Assembly (NCBI GenBank): GCA_917880885.1 | Contig: OU862910.1 | Span: 13,962,710 to 14,026,709, forward strand | DNA from: Limnephilus marmoratus | Lineage: Eukaryota > Arthropoda > Insecta > Trichoptera > Limnephilidae | DNA: 64,000 nt | Reading direction: 5' to 3' | Part shown: positions 43,865 to 54,823 of the stretch, piece after piece | How the letters are laid out: every line of letters begins with the position of its first letter | Position numbering within the stretch: position 1 is the first letter of the stretch | Notes under the pieces: generated by a model | The model's input: the letters and a program-made list of their open reading frames with translations, nothing else | What the model was told of the DNA's origin: nothing | The model's database searches: none | Made by a program: the position numbers and the translations under genes

Positions 43865-46840
43865 TTATGTTATGAAATTTTGGTAAAATTGTCTATTTTG
43901 TTCTTTAATCCATTTTTTTATTTTATGTCTGAAATTATTTTTGTTTTCCTCAATTTTTGTTTCAAGTGAAAGACTGTTGAATGCTTTTATAGCTTGGTAT
44001 TTATGGTGTCTTTTTCCAAAGGTAGTGTTTACCGTCGGAGTTTTTATGTTTTCTTTGTACGCTTGTCTAACTGGTCTATTAGTGATATTTGGGGTTTGTT
44101 GGAGTGTGTTTTTTTGGTCAAAAATGTAGTTCAGTAGTGTTTTTATATATAATTGGCGTATATCTAGTACGTCACAACTTTTATATATTTGATCTGTATC
44201 GGTTAGTCTATGTTTTTTAAGTATTACTTTTAAGATCGTTTTCTGTGCGATTTCTATTTGAGTGATAGCTGCGTTTGTTGCTCCTCCCCAAGCAATTAAT
44301 CCATATTCTATTATTGATTGACAAAGTGCGAAATATATTGTTTTCATTTGTTTTATTTTATATATGTTTCTTATGTTTAGGAAAATGTGTATTGTTCTGA
44401 GGAGTTTATTTGTGATTTGTTTGATATGATGTGTCCATCTAAGGTTATGGTCAATTACGATACCTAGATACTTTATTTGTTCCGTTTTTTCTAGAGGAGG
44501 GCAATCGCAGATGTTTGTGTTAATGCATTCGTGTATTTTTATGGTATTTGTATCGTTTTTTGGCTGTCCCGTGTTAGTTATACTGTACGTTGAGAATTTT
44601 GTTTTCGATATGTTTAGTGTAAGTGTGTTAGAGTCCAGCCATGCTTTCACTTGCGTGATTCCTAGATTTGCTTTGTTATATACATTTTTCCAATCCTTAG
44701 CTTTAAAGAGTAAAACTGTGTCGTCTGCGTAACTGATTATTTCACCGTCTATTTCCATGCTGCAAAGTTCATTTATATAAATGGTGAAAAGAATGGGCCC
44801 TAGTTTGCTTCCTTGTGGAACTCCGTATGTAATCGGCAGTGGTTTGCTAGTATGGTTATTAATTTTGACTTGTGGTGTTCTGTCGCTCATATAACTTTTC
44901 AATAGTTGGAGTTCTTTATCTTTGATACCCATATTTTCTAATTTTTTAAAAAGTGTTTTGTGGCAGATTGAATCAAACGCTTTAGCTAAATCTAGATATA
45001 TCGCTATGCATTTATACCCTTGATCTAAGTTGCTATGTATATAATCTATTGTACTTGCCAAAGCTTCTTTTGTGCTTCTTTTTTCTCTAAATCCATATTG
45101 TTTATCCGAGATTAATTTGTTTTCTTCCAGGTATTTTATAATTTGGATTTTTAATACTCTTTCGTAAATCTTTGATAGCGAGTTTAACTATGTGATTGGC
45201 CTATAGTTAGTTATTTCCATTTTGTCTCCGGATTTATAAATAGGTATCACCAGTCCTTTTTTAAGAGTACTAGGAAAGAAGGCGTGTGTTATGCTAAGGT
45301 TGATTAAGTGTGTTATAGGTTTTAATATTTCATTTTTTATTATTTTAATGCAATCCGTTGTTATCTCATCTAAACCAGGAGCAATCCGGTTTTTTAATGT
45401 GTTTATTATTTTGTCAATTTCCTTTTCCGAAGTTGTTTTTATTATAAATCTGTGTTTTGTCGATTGAGTATTGATGTTTGAAATGTTTGTTTGTGTTATT
45501 GTGTTTGTGCTATGTTTTTTACGGTTCGCTAAAACTTTCCCTATAGTTGCGAAGAAGTTATTGACATGGTTTGCCATAAATTCTGTATTTGTTTTGGCAT
45601 CAATTTTGTTTGAGTTAATATTTAGATGTTCAATAGTATTTTTCTGTTTGTATTTTTGTGTGTATGTAACTTCTTTTAAAATTCTCCATATTTCCTTTGG
45701 GTTATTATTTTCTTTAAGTTTTTCTCTGTAGTATAACTCCTTAGCTACTCGAATAATTTTCGTGCAGATGTTTCTATATCTTTTATAGTAATTAAGTTGT
45801 TCCATGTCATACGGTGTGTGTTTAATTTGTTTGTGAATTTTGTCTCGTTTACGAATACAGTTTAATATTCCTTGTGTTATCCATAGTTTAATTTTTTTTG
45901 CTTTGTGTGTAAGTTTTATGTGTTTTATTGAAGTGAATTTTTTTTATTTCTTGCGTTAACGTATTTGTAAATTTATTCCAGGCCTCTTCGACATTATCTA
46001 TTTGGTATATTGTATTCCAGTTTATTTTTTGTAATTTTTCTTTTAAGTTTGAGTAGTCAATTATTTTTTTTGTAAATATTTTATGTTGGTTCGAATTAGT
46101 GTTTTCGGTGTCTATTGCTATCATATTCATGTAGTGATCTGTAATTGTGCTTTCAAGTACTACTGTTTTGGTTTTTAGTTTTGTCTTGATCATTATATGA
46201 TCTATACAGCTTTTAGTGTTTTGTGTTACTCGTGTTGGGACATTTATCGTTGGCTCCAGTCCATGCTGTGCTAGTATTGTTAGGTATTCTATGTTTTGTG
46301 GGTGTCCGTTTTGTAGAATGTTTATGTTAAGGTCTCCTATGATGATGATATTTTTGTATTTGTTGAGGTCATTTAATGTATTGTTAAGTTCTGTTAGGAA
46401 GTTTGTAATGTTGTTTTTGGATGGAGATCTGTACATAGCTAGGATACATGTTTCTTTTTCATATGTAATCTGTAAGCAGTTGGAGTCTATGATGTTTATT
46501 TCCTGAACGCTTATGTTATTTTTATCACTGATGTACGTAACTATACCATCATTTTGGTTTTTGTGTATATTTGTGTGGTGTGTATGATAGTTTTTGATTG
46601 TTTTTGGGATATAGTTTTCATTTAACCAGCATTCTGTCAGCACAATGACATCAAATTATTGTCAATCTGTTGGAGGTATATTATAAATTCGTCAAAATTT
46701 TTATTGATCGATCTAATGTTTTGGTGCAATATTTTGATTCTATTTTTTTCTTTTGTGATGTTGGTCCATAGATTAAAATCATTTGTACTTATACAGTAGT
46801 GTTGATTGTTCGAGTCTATATATTTCATGTAATCAGCCAT
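43865..46840 (-). pseudogene. LINE ORF2: endonuclease and reverse transcriptase with three lesions
   Basis: The frame starts at 46840 (M-A-D-Y-M-K) with the endonuclease opening KILHQNIRSINKNFDEF. A frameshift near 46650 moves to 46643-45888 (LTECWL, AMYRSPSKNN, IGDLNINIL, TDHYMN). A second frameshift lies at an eight-T run (45892-45899, plus strand). From about 45890 to 43865 one frame continues, broken by a single TAG at 45190-45188 just after NYRPIT. Reverse transcriptase motifs are intact: YLDLAKAFDSI with the catalytic aspartate, GVPQGSKLGPILFTIYINEL and YADD. The C-terminal part (IRQLYIKTLLNYIFD, FNSLSLETK) fits CR1-like elements. No RNase H is present. Confidence 0.85.
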
Positions 46841-46899
46841 GTTGGTGTGTATTTGTGTAAGTATATGATGTGAGGTTGTGTTTGGTGTACAGTAGTTTT

Positions 46900-47709
46900 T
46901 TATGTCAGTTTATTAGATATATCGTTCAAGTGTTTTATTTCTATAACTTTTGAGTCCTTAGTTTTTCTTACAAGTATTTTTCCGGATTTTATCCATACAT
47001 ATTTATAGTCTTTTTCTTGGGCTCTTTTTCTGGTGTTCCAGTGCAGATTTTTATAGTATTGCGTTAGAGCCGCATTTACGTAAACATATTGGGCTCCTTC
47101 CCCGTTGAATTTTTTTATCGCGTCACTGTTTTTGGCTGCTAATATGGTATCCGCTTTTGTTATATCCGCACAATTAATTGTAATTTTTTTCTGATCATTT
47201 GGTCTGTGTTTTGTGATTTTGTAGGTATCCTCTGGGGTAATCGTAACGCCTGCGAGTTCAGCGATCCGCGCAACAGCATGAGCTAGGGATGTGTCGTCCT
47301 GTAGTTTTAGACCGCTTATTTCTATACTTTTCAAAAGGGCCGATTGTTCTATATCCGCTAGGTGGATTTCTACCGTAGCCAATCTGTTTTCTTTTTCCGC
47401 CAGTTCCTCCTTGAGTTTGTTGACTTTGTTTGGAATGTCCATAATTTGTTGCAGTTTTTGTATAATGTCATCATATTTGTCGTTAATGAAGTTCGTGAAG
47501 GTTTTTATTTCTTGCAGCTCTGTTTCAATTTTATTGAGCATCACTGTCTTCATTTCCTCGAATTTCGTATTGATAAATTCAAATATTGACTCACTGTCTA
47601 TATTAATCATAGATTGGTGTGTCGCCGACGGTGAGTCCATGGTGCCAGTTAATAGGGGTGAGGATGTGGTTTTCTTCGCACTGGAGAATTTACTGCGAGA
47701 TTTAGACAT
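46900..47709 (-). CDS. LINE ORF1: coiled-coil protein with a Baculo_FP-like domain
   Basis: The frame has 269 codons and is intact. Residues about 45-125 are heptad-rich (KFEEMKTVMLNKIETELQEI and on), a probable trimerising or dimerising coiled coil. The rest (SIEISGLK, VARIAELAGV, then VYVNAALTQYYKNLHW, YKYVWIKSGKILVRK) matches the Baculo_FP/FP25K-like domain found in ORF1 proteins of insect CR1/jockey-type LINEs. There is no CCHC knuckle, unlike the ORF1 at 30782-32047. The probable role is RNA binding as nucleic-acid chaperone. It ends 57 bp before the ORF2 start and lies in the same transcription unit. Confidence 0.8.
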   Translation of the reverse strand: MSKSRSKFSSAKKTTSSPLLTGTMDSPSATHQSMINIDSESIFEFINTKFEEMKTVMLNKIETELQEIKTFTNFINDKYDDIIQKLQQIMDIPNKVNKLKEELAEKENRLATVEIHLADIEQSALLKSIEISGLKLQDDTSLAHAVARIAELAGVTITPEDTYKITKHRPNDQKKITINCADITKADTILAAKNSDAIKKFNGEGAQYVYVNAALTQYYKNLHWNTRKRAQEKDYKYVWIKSGKILVRKTKDSKVIEIKHLNDISNKLT

Positions 47710-48211
47710 GTTGTTCGCGTTTTTTTTTTGCTTGTAGTTAAAATTCTATGGTTTGTTCACAGATGCCCCATATAATTTATTTTTTTAATAATTTTGTTGT
47801 GTTGTCTATGACAGAAATGACTTTTTTTTTTTTTCAAAAACACATAAATTGTCTGTGGTTTATAATGTCTTGTTTCGTTTTTTTTTTTGACGAGATTTCT
47901 AAATATTTAGCACTGCCACTACCAAATACACTCACTGTATTTAACGAATCACTGGTTTTTTTGTTTTTTTTTTGTGTTTTTGTTGTGTTTTTTGCTTAAT
48001 TGTCACTTATTTTGCAATAAAAATTGGAGCTGTCAGAATGAGGTGTTGTTCCTTAGCGGTTATCCATAGATCTTCGAATCTATAATCTAATAGATCCATA
48101 TTATCTTTGGAGATGCTGTGTGGAGGGTCTTTTAGGTAGGAGAGGAAATTCTAGAAAGGAAAAGGGTTTGAGGTAATCTGGGGTCAGTGAATCCAGGAGC
48201 TAATGTTAATA

Positions 48212-48389
48212 CTTCTTCTAACACAGCAAACTTATTTTGTGGCACCATTTTGATTTAAATTAATAAAATACTTCGTTTTTACCACTTTTATTGTTTACAA
48301 AACCGACATGTTTCGTCAGCAAAGCTGACTTCTTCAGGGTTTTGACAGAACTAATTTTAAAAATAGACATATATAGGTAATAATAATAG
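48212..48389 (-). mobile_element. Penelope-like element fragment with 11-bp target duplication
   Basis: TAATGTTAATA flanks it on both sides (48201-48211 and 48390-48400). On the minus strand it contains a hammerhead-like motif, then AACAATAAAAGTGGTAAAAA and an end GTGTTAGAAGAAG. Parts of the same family are at 3376-3480 and 5068-5080. It lacks coding sequence, so it is a solo terminal repeat or 5'-truncated copy. Confidence 0.7.
48299..48343 (-). ncRNA. Hammerhead-ribozyme-like motif (Penelope-type)
   Basis: On the minus strand: stem I 5' AAAACC, core CTGAAGA (consensus CUGANGA), one extra A, stem II GTCAGC/GCTGAC with a TTT loop, core GAAA, a very short stem III (CATG), TC cleavage site, stem I 3' GGTTTT. 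All core positions of a type I hammerhead are present except for the extra base between CTGAAGA and stem II. Confidence 0.65.
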
Positions 48390-48704
48390 TAATGTTAATA
48401 ATTGGATAATTTGAATTTTATATATCTATCCCTCCCAATGCAGCGCAAGTCGATGTTCCGAGAGATTCTCGCTGGAGAAGTCAAAAGGTCTCCCTCAACC
48501 AGTCTCTCCCGTTACAGCCTGTCACGCCTTTGGTGGGCAGACGCATCCGCCGCTAAGATCCGGATAAACCTCACCCCCATGAACCCGGGCACCCCTGCTT
48601 ATTGACCAAAAGTAGCGAACCACTTGGGGTGACCTACGGCAAAGGTGTTAGTTATCCTAATACATGGCTCTCTGCCGGCGGTACCTATACCCATCTCCCA
48701 AATT

Positions 48705-50227
48705 CTGGGCTTAAAATCAGAGGGTTCAGTGAGATTTTGCGATTCTTGCTATTTTCAAAATCAAAAAGATTTTCATAGAGATGACAGAGATGTACCATGT
48801 CACCCCGCTTTAATGATACTAAACGGGAATGGAATAGTTTCAATGGAGGCGGATAATTAAAAAATTATACCATAATTAATTAACGGGAATGGAATAGTTT
48901 CCCTGGTAGCTATTTGAGTCATGGGGGTGCAGTTTTATCTGAATAAACATTGATATATCAACTCTAGCTTACCCAAATTCGGTGAAATAATTTGGCCCAC
49001 CTATAAGCAATTTAATAACGTAACTACCGATCTAATTCCGACACCTCGCGTCTAAAGCATCACAGCTTTGGAGACAAATTTGGTCCTTGCAGACCAACGA
49101 AAGACTTTTTGATAAATGTTTTCGTTGCCCAATTTTGGAACCAATAATTATTATGATTTCGTTGTCATTTTCAACATCCACCCATCCAGAAAGAAAATAC
49201 AACTTCTTTCAAAAGTGTAAACGCGATTGGAAAAAAAATCGTTACCTTTCTTTTTCTTCAGATATCGCAGTGAAAGTGTTGCATGAAAGATCTGTTAGGA
49301 ATTTACAAAAATTGTAATGAAAGCACTTAAATTGGACCGCGCTGGCATTTTACCATCCGGTTTAATCGCTTGCACCGACTTGAGAATGAGCGCCTGGCTG
49401 GAACAGTATAATATGCTGTATTATAGCAGCCGACATTTTGCTGTGAATAAGGTTATTTATGCCACTAAGTTGGTTGGACAGCCTCTCGCAACGGCCTTGC
49501 CCGCCCACTCCCCCCGCATAGCACCACCTACTGGGGCTAGGTGCTAGTCACAGTGAGACACCCCGGAGTTAGCACCACATTGGCCACACTTCAACAACCT
49601 AATAATTTTTTGCTTGTATTCACTTCTGATTTTTTCTCATATTCTCTTCTGCTTTGTAATAACACTATTTAGGTAATTAGTTTGCTTGCTAGTATTCTCT
49701 TGCGCTATTTTATTTTATTCTCAAGTATTTTCTTCTGCTAGCTTGTATTCTCTTCCGCAATTTTCTTGTATTCTCACTATTTTAATTTTAATTTCCAATT
49801 CAGCTATTTTCATGTATTATTTCTGACGGTTGTAACCAGCAGTTGGGACTATTATGCGGTACCTATTCACACTAAAGACATCTTATTGATGAGATCGGAT
49901 ACTGTTTTTTTGGCAGTCAAAGCGCTATACCAACTACTGATCATAATAGGTATTCAAAAATGAATACATTAATAGAATTTGGTTGCAGGGCCACAACAAA
50001 AGCTGAAACTAACGTGACACTAATCCAAATAAATAAAGTAATTATCTCATTAACTAAATGTTGACGTATAGGATAATACGACACGCATATTGTATTTGAA
50101 TTTTAAAATTGTCGCACATCACGATTTTCCGTACTAGAAAACGCGTCAATTATATTCGTATTAGACATGCAATTTTTGGGTTCCGAAATTTTGTAGAAAA
50201 CAAAATATTTATTTTAATTGACTTCAC
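48705..50227. other. Region without supported features
   Basis: A short direct duplication (AACGGGAATGGAATAGTTTC at about 48823 and 48882) and a GC-richer patch at 49470-49580 are the only structure seen. Frames here show no domain. A stretch at 49600-49800 is rich in TTCTC words. Confidence 0.4.
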
Positions 50228-50395
50228 ACAGTAGACCTGAGATATCCCCGCAGATCTCTGTCATCTTTGGAAATGATACGTGGAGGGTCTGTTAAAGAAA
50301 CCTGTGGTATGAACCTAAATTTCAAAGAGACTCATTTAGTGGAAAGGAAACTAAGAAAAAAACGCCAAATTTTTCCACAGCTGAGTTTTTCAGCC
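50228..50395 (-). pseudogene. Old CR1-like LINE 3' end fragment
   Basis: It aligns with 11952-12125 (CTGTCATCTTTGGAAATG, GGAGGGTCT, TTTTTCCACAGC) but with many changes; the poly(A) is gone. Confidence 0.5.
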
Positions 50396-50409
50396 TAGCC
50401 CGTTCAATC

Positions 50410-50885
50410 ATAGGAGACTATATTTGTCCCAGCTCACATAGGTCTCATAGAAATCGTTGTGGCTCCCTTACTATCATAATGAAAAGTATGCTCTAAATCT
50501 AAACGGTATTGGAAAGAGAAAAACACGCTTTAAATTCTAATCTAAAAGGTAACAAAGCAATTAAAATGTACATCATGAAACTAAAGTTTCCGTCCGCAAT
50601 TTGGAAAAAATTATGAAATTTCGTGAATTTTGTTAAAATTATTTTTACACGAAACGACAAAAAAGTGATGTGACAATAATGTTTGTCTAATCAAATGTGT
50701 TTTATTTTTTCGTTATCAGTAATTTAAGCTAGAAAACACGTATTTAAGATGAGCCAATTTCGAAACTTTTTAAAATTTGCAATAAAAATTTTAGTATTTT
50801 AAAATTATATGGTTATTTCTAGTAATAAAATTTGAAAGCGTATTTCATCACTTTTCCTAAACATTTTTTAGCTTCCGGATACGTT
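50410..50885 (+). mobile_element. piggyBac-type MITE family, uninterrupted old copy
   Basis: It follows the sequence of 1090-1995 without the SINE-like insertion (GTCTCATAGAAATCG, TTCCGTCCG, GCGTATTTCATCACTTTTCC) and shows what the empty site looks like around TTTTTACACGAAACGACAAA (about 50642). The ends are degraded. Confidence 0.55.
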
Positions 50886-50889
50886 ATTA

Positions 50890-51990
50890 CTGACAAAATA
50901 CGCGCGAATTTTGAAGGGCTGGAAAAAAGTCGTAAAAACGTCTTGTTGTCGTGAGAAGATCAACTTTAATTGTACTTCATTGAAATCTAAACAATTAACA
51001 GATTTTTCATTTCTCTTCACAACACAAAAAAAAATAAGGTAATAAATAATAATACGCATTGCTATTTTGGAAAACATGCCTGATTTCACAAGCCACGTGT
51101 GCTTTTTCATTGGAGGGTTATTCTCACGAATCATGTTTTATTTTTCGCGCCAGGTTTTTTTACTTGCCAGGAATTTTTGTATCCAATGATTTAAAAAAAT
51201 TTAAATACCATCAAAGTTCTTGGAATTAGTTTTTTCATTGGTCCCATTTTATAATTTCCCAGTAAATAACGCCAATAGATGTCATTATGTAAAGACATTC
51301 GAACCATTAAATCTGTCAGAAATAAGAACAAAATATTTTCACGTTCACCTTATCTGCTGCACTTCTCAACCTTGCAAAATGTGTTTCAAAACTGTTGTTT
51401 TGATATTTGGTTGAAGATGGGGTCCAGTTTTTTTTTTCAAGGCGTAGGCGACACATGAACCATAATATGTTATTGAAGATGTTTATTGTCCCACAATCTG
51501 AATTCCGATGCAATAAATTCACACAATTTACATAAAATCGTTTAGACGACATTCTTGGCTCAAGAATAACCACCTTTAGGAAATAAACATACAAAAACCT
51601 TAAATAATTATTGTTCAGAATCGTTTATTCATACCAATTAAATACAATGTGTTACAAATTTCACATTATTTTCATGGCTGTGGTGATTTTAATGTTAGGC
51701 ATTTTTTATAACGGAATACATTAATATTTTACGGTGCCGAAAATTTCTTCTCTCAGGTACTGTTTTTATATTTGGACAGTCAAATTTAGTATATATTTGT
51801 ACCCATAAATCAGTTTTCAGAAAATAATGTTTGTATATTACAGGCAGTAAGTACAAACTGCGGTATTGGTGGTTATTATTTTTTGGTTCATATTTTTTTT
51901 CATTGCAGATTAAAAAAAATATTGTTGCTTTAAAAGAACAGTAAGATATTCAAAGTTAAATACAAATTCTTATGGATCCCTCGTACGAGG
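50890..51990. other. AT-rich stretch without recognisable features
   Basis: Short frames at 50868-51134 and 51316-51594 have no domain; I regard them as chance. Confidence 0.4.
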
Positions 51991-52065
51991 GTCCCTTTGG
52001 TAGACTATTAAACATGTATATAGGTCGAGGGTTCAAATCCCGACGTTAGCAAGTCCCTAAATTTT
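51990..52065 (+). repeat. tRNA-like relic (SINE head)
   Basis: GGTAGACTATTAAAC (A-box-like) and GTCGAGGGTTCAAATCCCGA (B box within a T-arm-like hairpin) are at tRNA spacing, but the acceptor ends do not pair. Confidence 0.45.
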
Positions 52066-52127
52066 ATTTTATTAATTTCTGTTTTTTTCATTTTTTTTGG
52101 CACGTTTCATAGTGATAAATATTTTGA

Positions 52128-52360
52128 ATATCGCCCTGGTGAAAGATCATTTCGGAATCTAAATAGCTTTAGTCATGTTTGGTCACCAGATCTAAATTGC
52201 CAGATATTTCCCAGCCTTCCTCTCCCCATCTCTTCCCTACCCCCGCTCCCTTCAGCCTCACGACATACCCCGATCGGGGATGCCATGCAGACGGTTGGGG
52301 GCCATTGGGACTCTTATGCGGAATACATACCTTTATACCGCATAAGAGTCCCAACTTTAT
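52128..52360 (+). repeat. Repeat family B, copy 3, ending in a perfect hairpin
   Basis: It has the family landmarks (ATATCGCCCTGGTGAAAGA, CGGGGATGCC). The end TGGGACTCTTATGCGG (52306) is followed 14 bp later by its exact reverse complement, so two copies of the family end probably meet head to head here. Confidence 0.7.
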
Positions 52361-52427
52361 TTATGGTTGGTTTATATGTTTTCTTAATAAATTCAAATAT
52401 GTATTTTTTAAATTCACCTAACGCAGC

Positions 52428-52625
52428 TGCTTTGTCGAGAAACACGCCAAACGCGCACCCAACATTTGGACACGATTGACATTTATTGCTTAAGAACGGG
52501 TCGTCTCTACGACCTCCGGCCTCTGTATTTCTTCCCTCCTACGACATAGCTCAATTCACGACCCGTGTCCACTCCTTCCTCTCCTCAAAAAGACCCTCCA
52601 CGCAGCATCCCCAAAGATGACATGA
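52428..52625 (+). pseudogene. CR1-like LINE 3' end, plus strand
   Basis: It encodes the S-R-N-T-P-N-A-H-P-T-F segment matching 12170-12210 of the minus-strand copy, then an internally deleted end of ORF2 (TTCCTCTCCTCAAAAAGACC) and the start of the double-stem tail (CCTCCACGCAGCATCCCC, 52594). The tail is truncated before the inner stem. Confidence 0.65.
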
Positions 52626-52639
52626 GCACTGAAAAAAAA

Positions 52640-53530
52640 AATTTCCTAAGGAACACCAGTATGGGCTTTATGTAAAAATTTATGTTAACAGGAAAACTCC
52701 CATTCGTTCAAAAAAAGTATCGGAGATCAAAAATGCAAAAGAATTTTATTTAAATTAATTTTAGTAATGTTGTTATCAAGTTATGCAAGTATTTTACTTT
52801 GAATAATTTAAAAAAAAATTAATGAAATAAGTCGTATCCAAGTGGTTTAACAATTTGAAAATGGCCTTTAAAGTCGAAACAGCTGTAACAAAAATAAATG
52901 GTGAAATACATGCAGAACTTGATAACGACATTATCAATTTTTTTTTAAAATTAAGTGGAGTTCTTCAAATTAAACACTTAATTAAAAATGTATTTTTTTA
53001 TTCAAATCACGAAAGATTTTCTTAGAGATACAAAGGATAATTCACACATGTGATTAAGGAAAAGGCTATAAACATATATTAAAGTGTCATACTTCCTCTA
53101 AAGTACAGGATGTGGTGAGAGGATGGCGCCACGGTGTATACCTTCATAATTTTTCATAAATTAACTTGTAGCGAGTAAATTTATGCTGATTACTTTGTTT
53201 CAAGGAAATGCAAATTATTTGTAATTCCTGCTTTAAAATATTTGTTCGAAGAATATCTAACTTTTTAGAGAATTTCGTTGAATATTCTTTCTAGAGCAAC
53301 AATTGTTACGTAGGCATTGCTAATAAAAGTATTTACTGTATAGAGATTAATTTCATTTTCATTAATTTCATTTCAGGATGCAATTTTTTTAGGATGCGAC
53401 TTTTTGAAGTGAAACTTCTTTAGCCGCGTTAGTGATTTGAAATTCAGATGAAATGCGTCATTAAAATTTATTACTTGACGGGTCGGGTCGTCGGTTCTAA
53501 TATAATGCGGTAAATTCGCGCATCGGCGCG
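52640..53530. other. AT-rich stretch without recognisable features
   Basis: Nothing supported. Confidence 0.4.
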
Positions 53531-53531
53531 G

Positions 53532-53634
53532 GCCTTCGATAGCGCAGTGGGTAAGGCGTTTGGCAAGTCTCAGCGTTCAGAGGGACAGATATCCAGCGAA
53601 CGGAGGTTCGATTCCTACGAAATCCAAAAAAAAA
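53532..53634 (+). mobile_element. tRNA-derived SINE or tRNA pseudogene with A tail
   Basis: TAGCGCAGTGGGTAAGGCG (53540) is an excellent pol III A box and GGTTCGATTCC (53605-53615) an excellent B box. The spacing fits a tRNA with a long variable arm (Leu/Ser type). The arms pair only partly, and a 10-A tract follows directly, so it is a retroposed tRNA-like head rather than a working tRNA gene. Confidence 0.65.
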
Positions 53635-53807
53635 ACTCTTTTTTTGTGAAATCAATATCCAATCTTCAAACCACTTTTAAATAAACATGCATAAGAAAAG
53701 AAAACGACTTTCTAGTTTCACTTGTGCACTGTACACTCTGATTTTTTTTTTATGAAACGAAGGAGATTAAAGAGTTTTCTGAAAAATTTTCTTGGTTTAA
53801 AAAAAGA

Positions 53808-54145
53808 TTTTTTTTTACACGAGCTCCACACAGGAGGCCCCGAGGAAAATAATTTCTCTCAGGGCCTATGTCATCTTTGGGGATGCTGTGTGGAGGGTTT
53901 TTTAAAAAAAGGAAGGAGAGGAGAGATCTGGGAAGGAAAATGGTTTAAGGGGTGGGTAGAAATTTGGGGTTCAGTGCGTCCTGGTCATCCGCCTCCAAGA
54001 CCTAGACAAACCTCACCCCATCAACCCGGGCACCCCTGCTAAATCACTAAATGTAGCGAATCACTTGGGGTGACCTATGGCAAAGGTGTTGGTTATCCAA
54101 TAAAGGTTCCTGAGGCGGCGGTACCCATTCCCGCCTCCCAAATTG
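53808..54145 (-). mobile_element. SINE-like element with LINE-type tail, second complete copy
   Basis: It matches 1381-1721 over its full length, with a poly(A) seen as T8-9 at 53808-53816, both nested tail stems (CTCCACACAG ... CTGTGTGGAG) and the 5' end at CCTCCCAAATTG. Confidence 0.75.
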
Positions 54146-54823
54146 ATAACGGGATAACGGAACTATTCATCCATTTTGCTGGTAAAGAGCGATGTGGGGT
54201 TTTGTAAGCATTTTTGAATAATGAATAATTAAATATAACTGTTAATCGATACCCTCCATTTTAGGAACAAATGTAGTCTCTAATCGAAGGTACTAAAATC
54301 TTTTCTAATGTGAAAAATCTAAAATAATATAACTATTTCATCATCACACGTGCTATTATGTGGCAAAAAATTGTATTGCAGCATATATCCGGCAGTCTAT
54401 ATAAAACAATGGTGGATCATGCACACGATACTCGTCTTATACAAAATAAAGGAATGAAAGTACCTGTGTTTCAAAACAAATATGGTCAAAGAACACTTGA
54501 ATATATTATACCATTAATATTTAACAAATTGCTATACGAATTTAAAGAAAATTGCTCTATAACGAATTTCTCACTGATGTTAAAATCATGGCTGTTAGGG
54601 AGTAACCTTTTGTATTAAGATTATATTGTGCTCACTCTCACCATGTACTTTGCATGTACATGGTGAGAGTGATCACTTGTACCATGCACTTTCACATTTG
54701 CAATTATGTTATTAATGACTAGTGAATTATATACTCAACTGTCTAATGATATTTAAAAAGAAAAAAAAATCTTTATCTACATTTTGTCACCATAAAATAC
54801 GGTCTCTGAATAATAATTATCAA

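Larger units (their letters stand above)
43494..48097 (-). mobile_element. CR1/jockey-superfamily LINE, full length but pseudogenised
   Basis: The 3' end is a poly(A) seen as T runs at 43494-43514. Upstream on the minus strand come a 3' UTR with a hairpin (43570-43602), ORF2 (about 46840-43865, three lesions), ORF1 (47709-46900) and a T-rich 5' UTR. The element sits inside the tail of a SINE-like copy. Flanking words ACCTATATT and TCCATATTA give a possible short target duplication, not certain. Confidence 0.85.
43432..48704 (-). mobile_element. SINE-like copy split by two nested insertions
   Basis: The 3' tail lies at 43432-43493 (GAGCTCCACC, CCCTGAGGAAAATAATT) and the rest resumes at about 48098 (TATTATCTTTGGAGATGCTG, then the 5' module to 48704). 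A full LINE separates the two halves inside the tail, and a 178-bp Penelope-like fragment at 48212-48389 splits the body. Removing both insertions restores the order seen at 1381-1721 and 53808-54145. Confidence 0.8.

Noticed and set aside
53532..53634. Functional tRNA gene
   Set aside because: The pol III boxes are good, but the acceptor and T stems pair only partly and an A tract follows directly.
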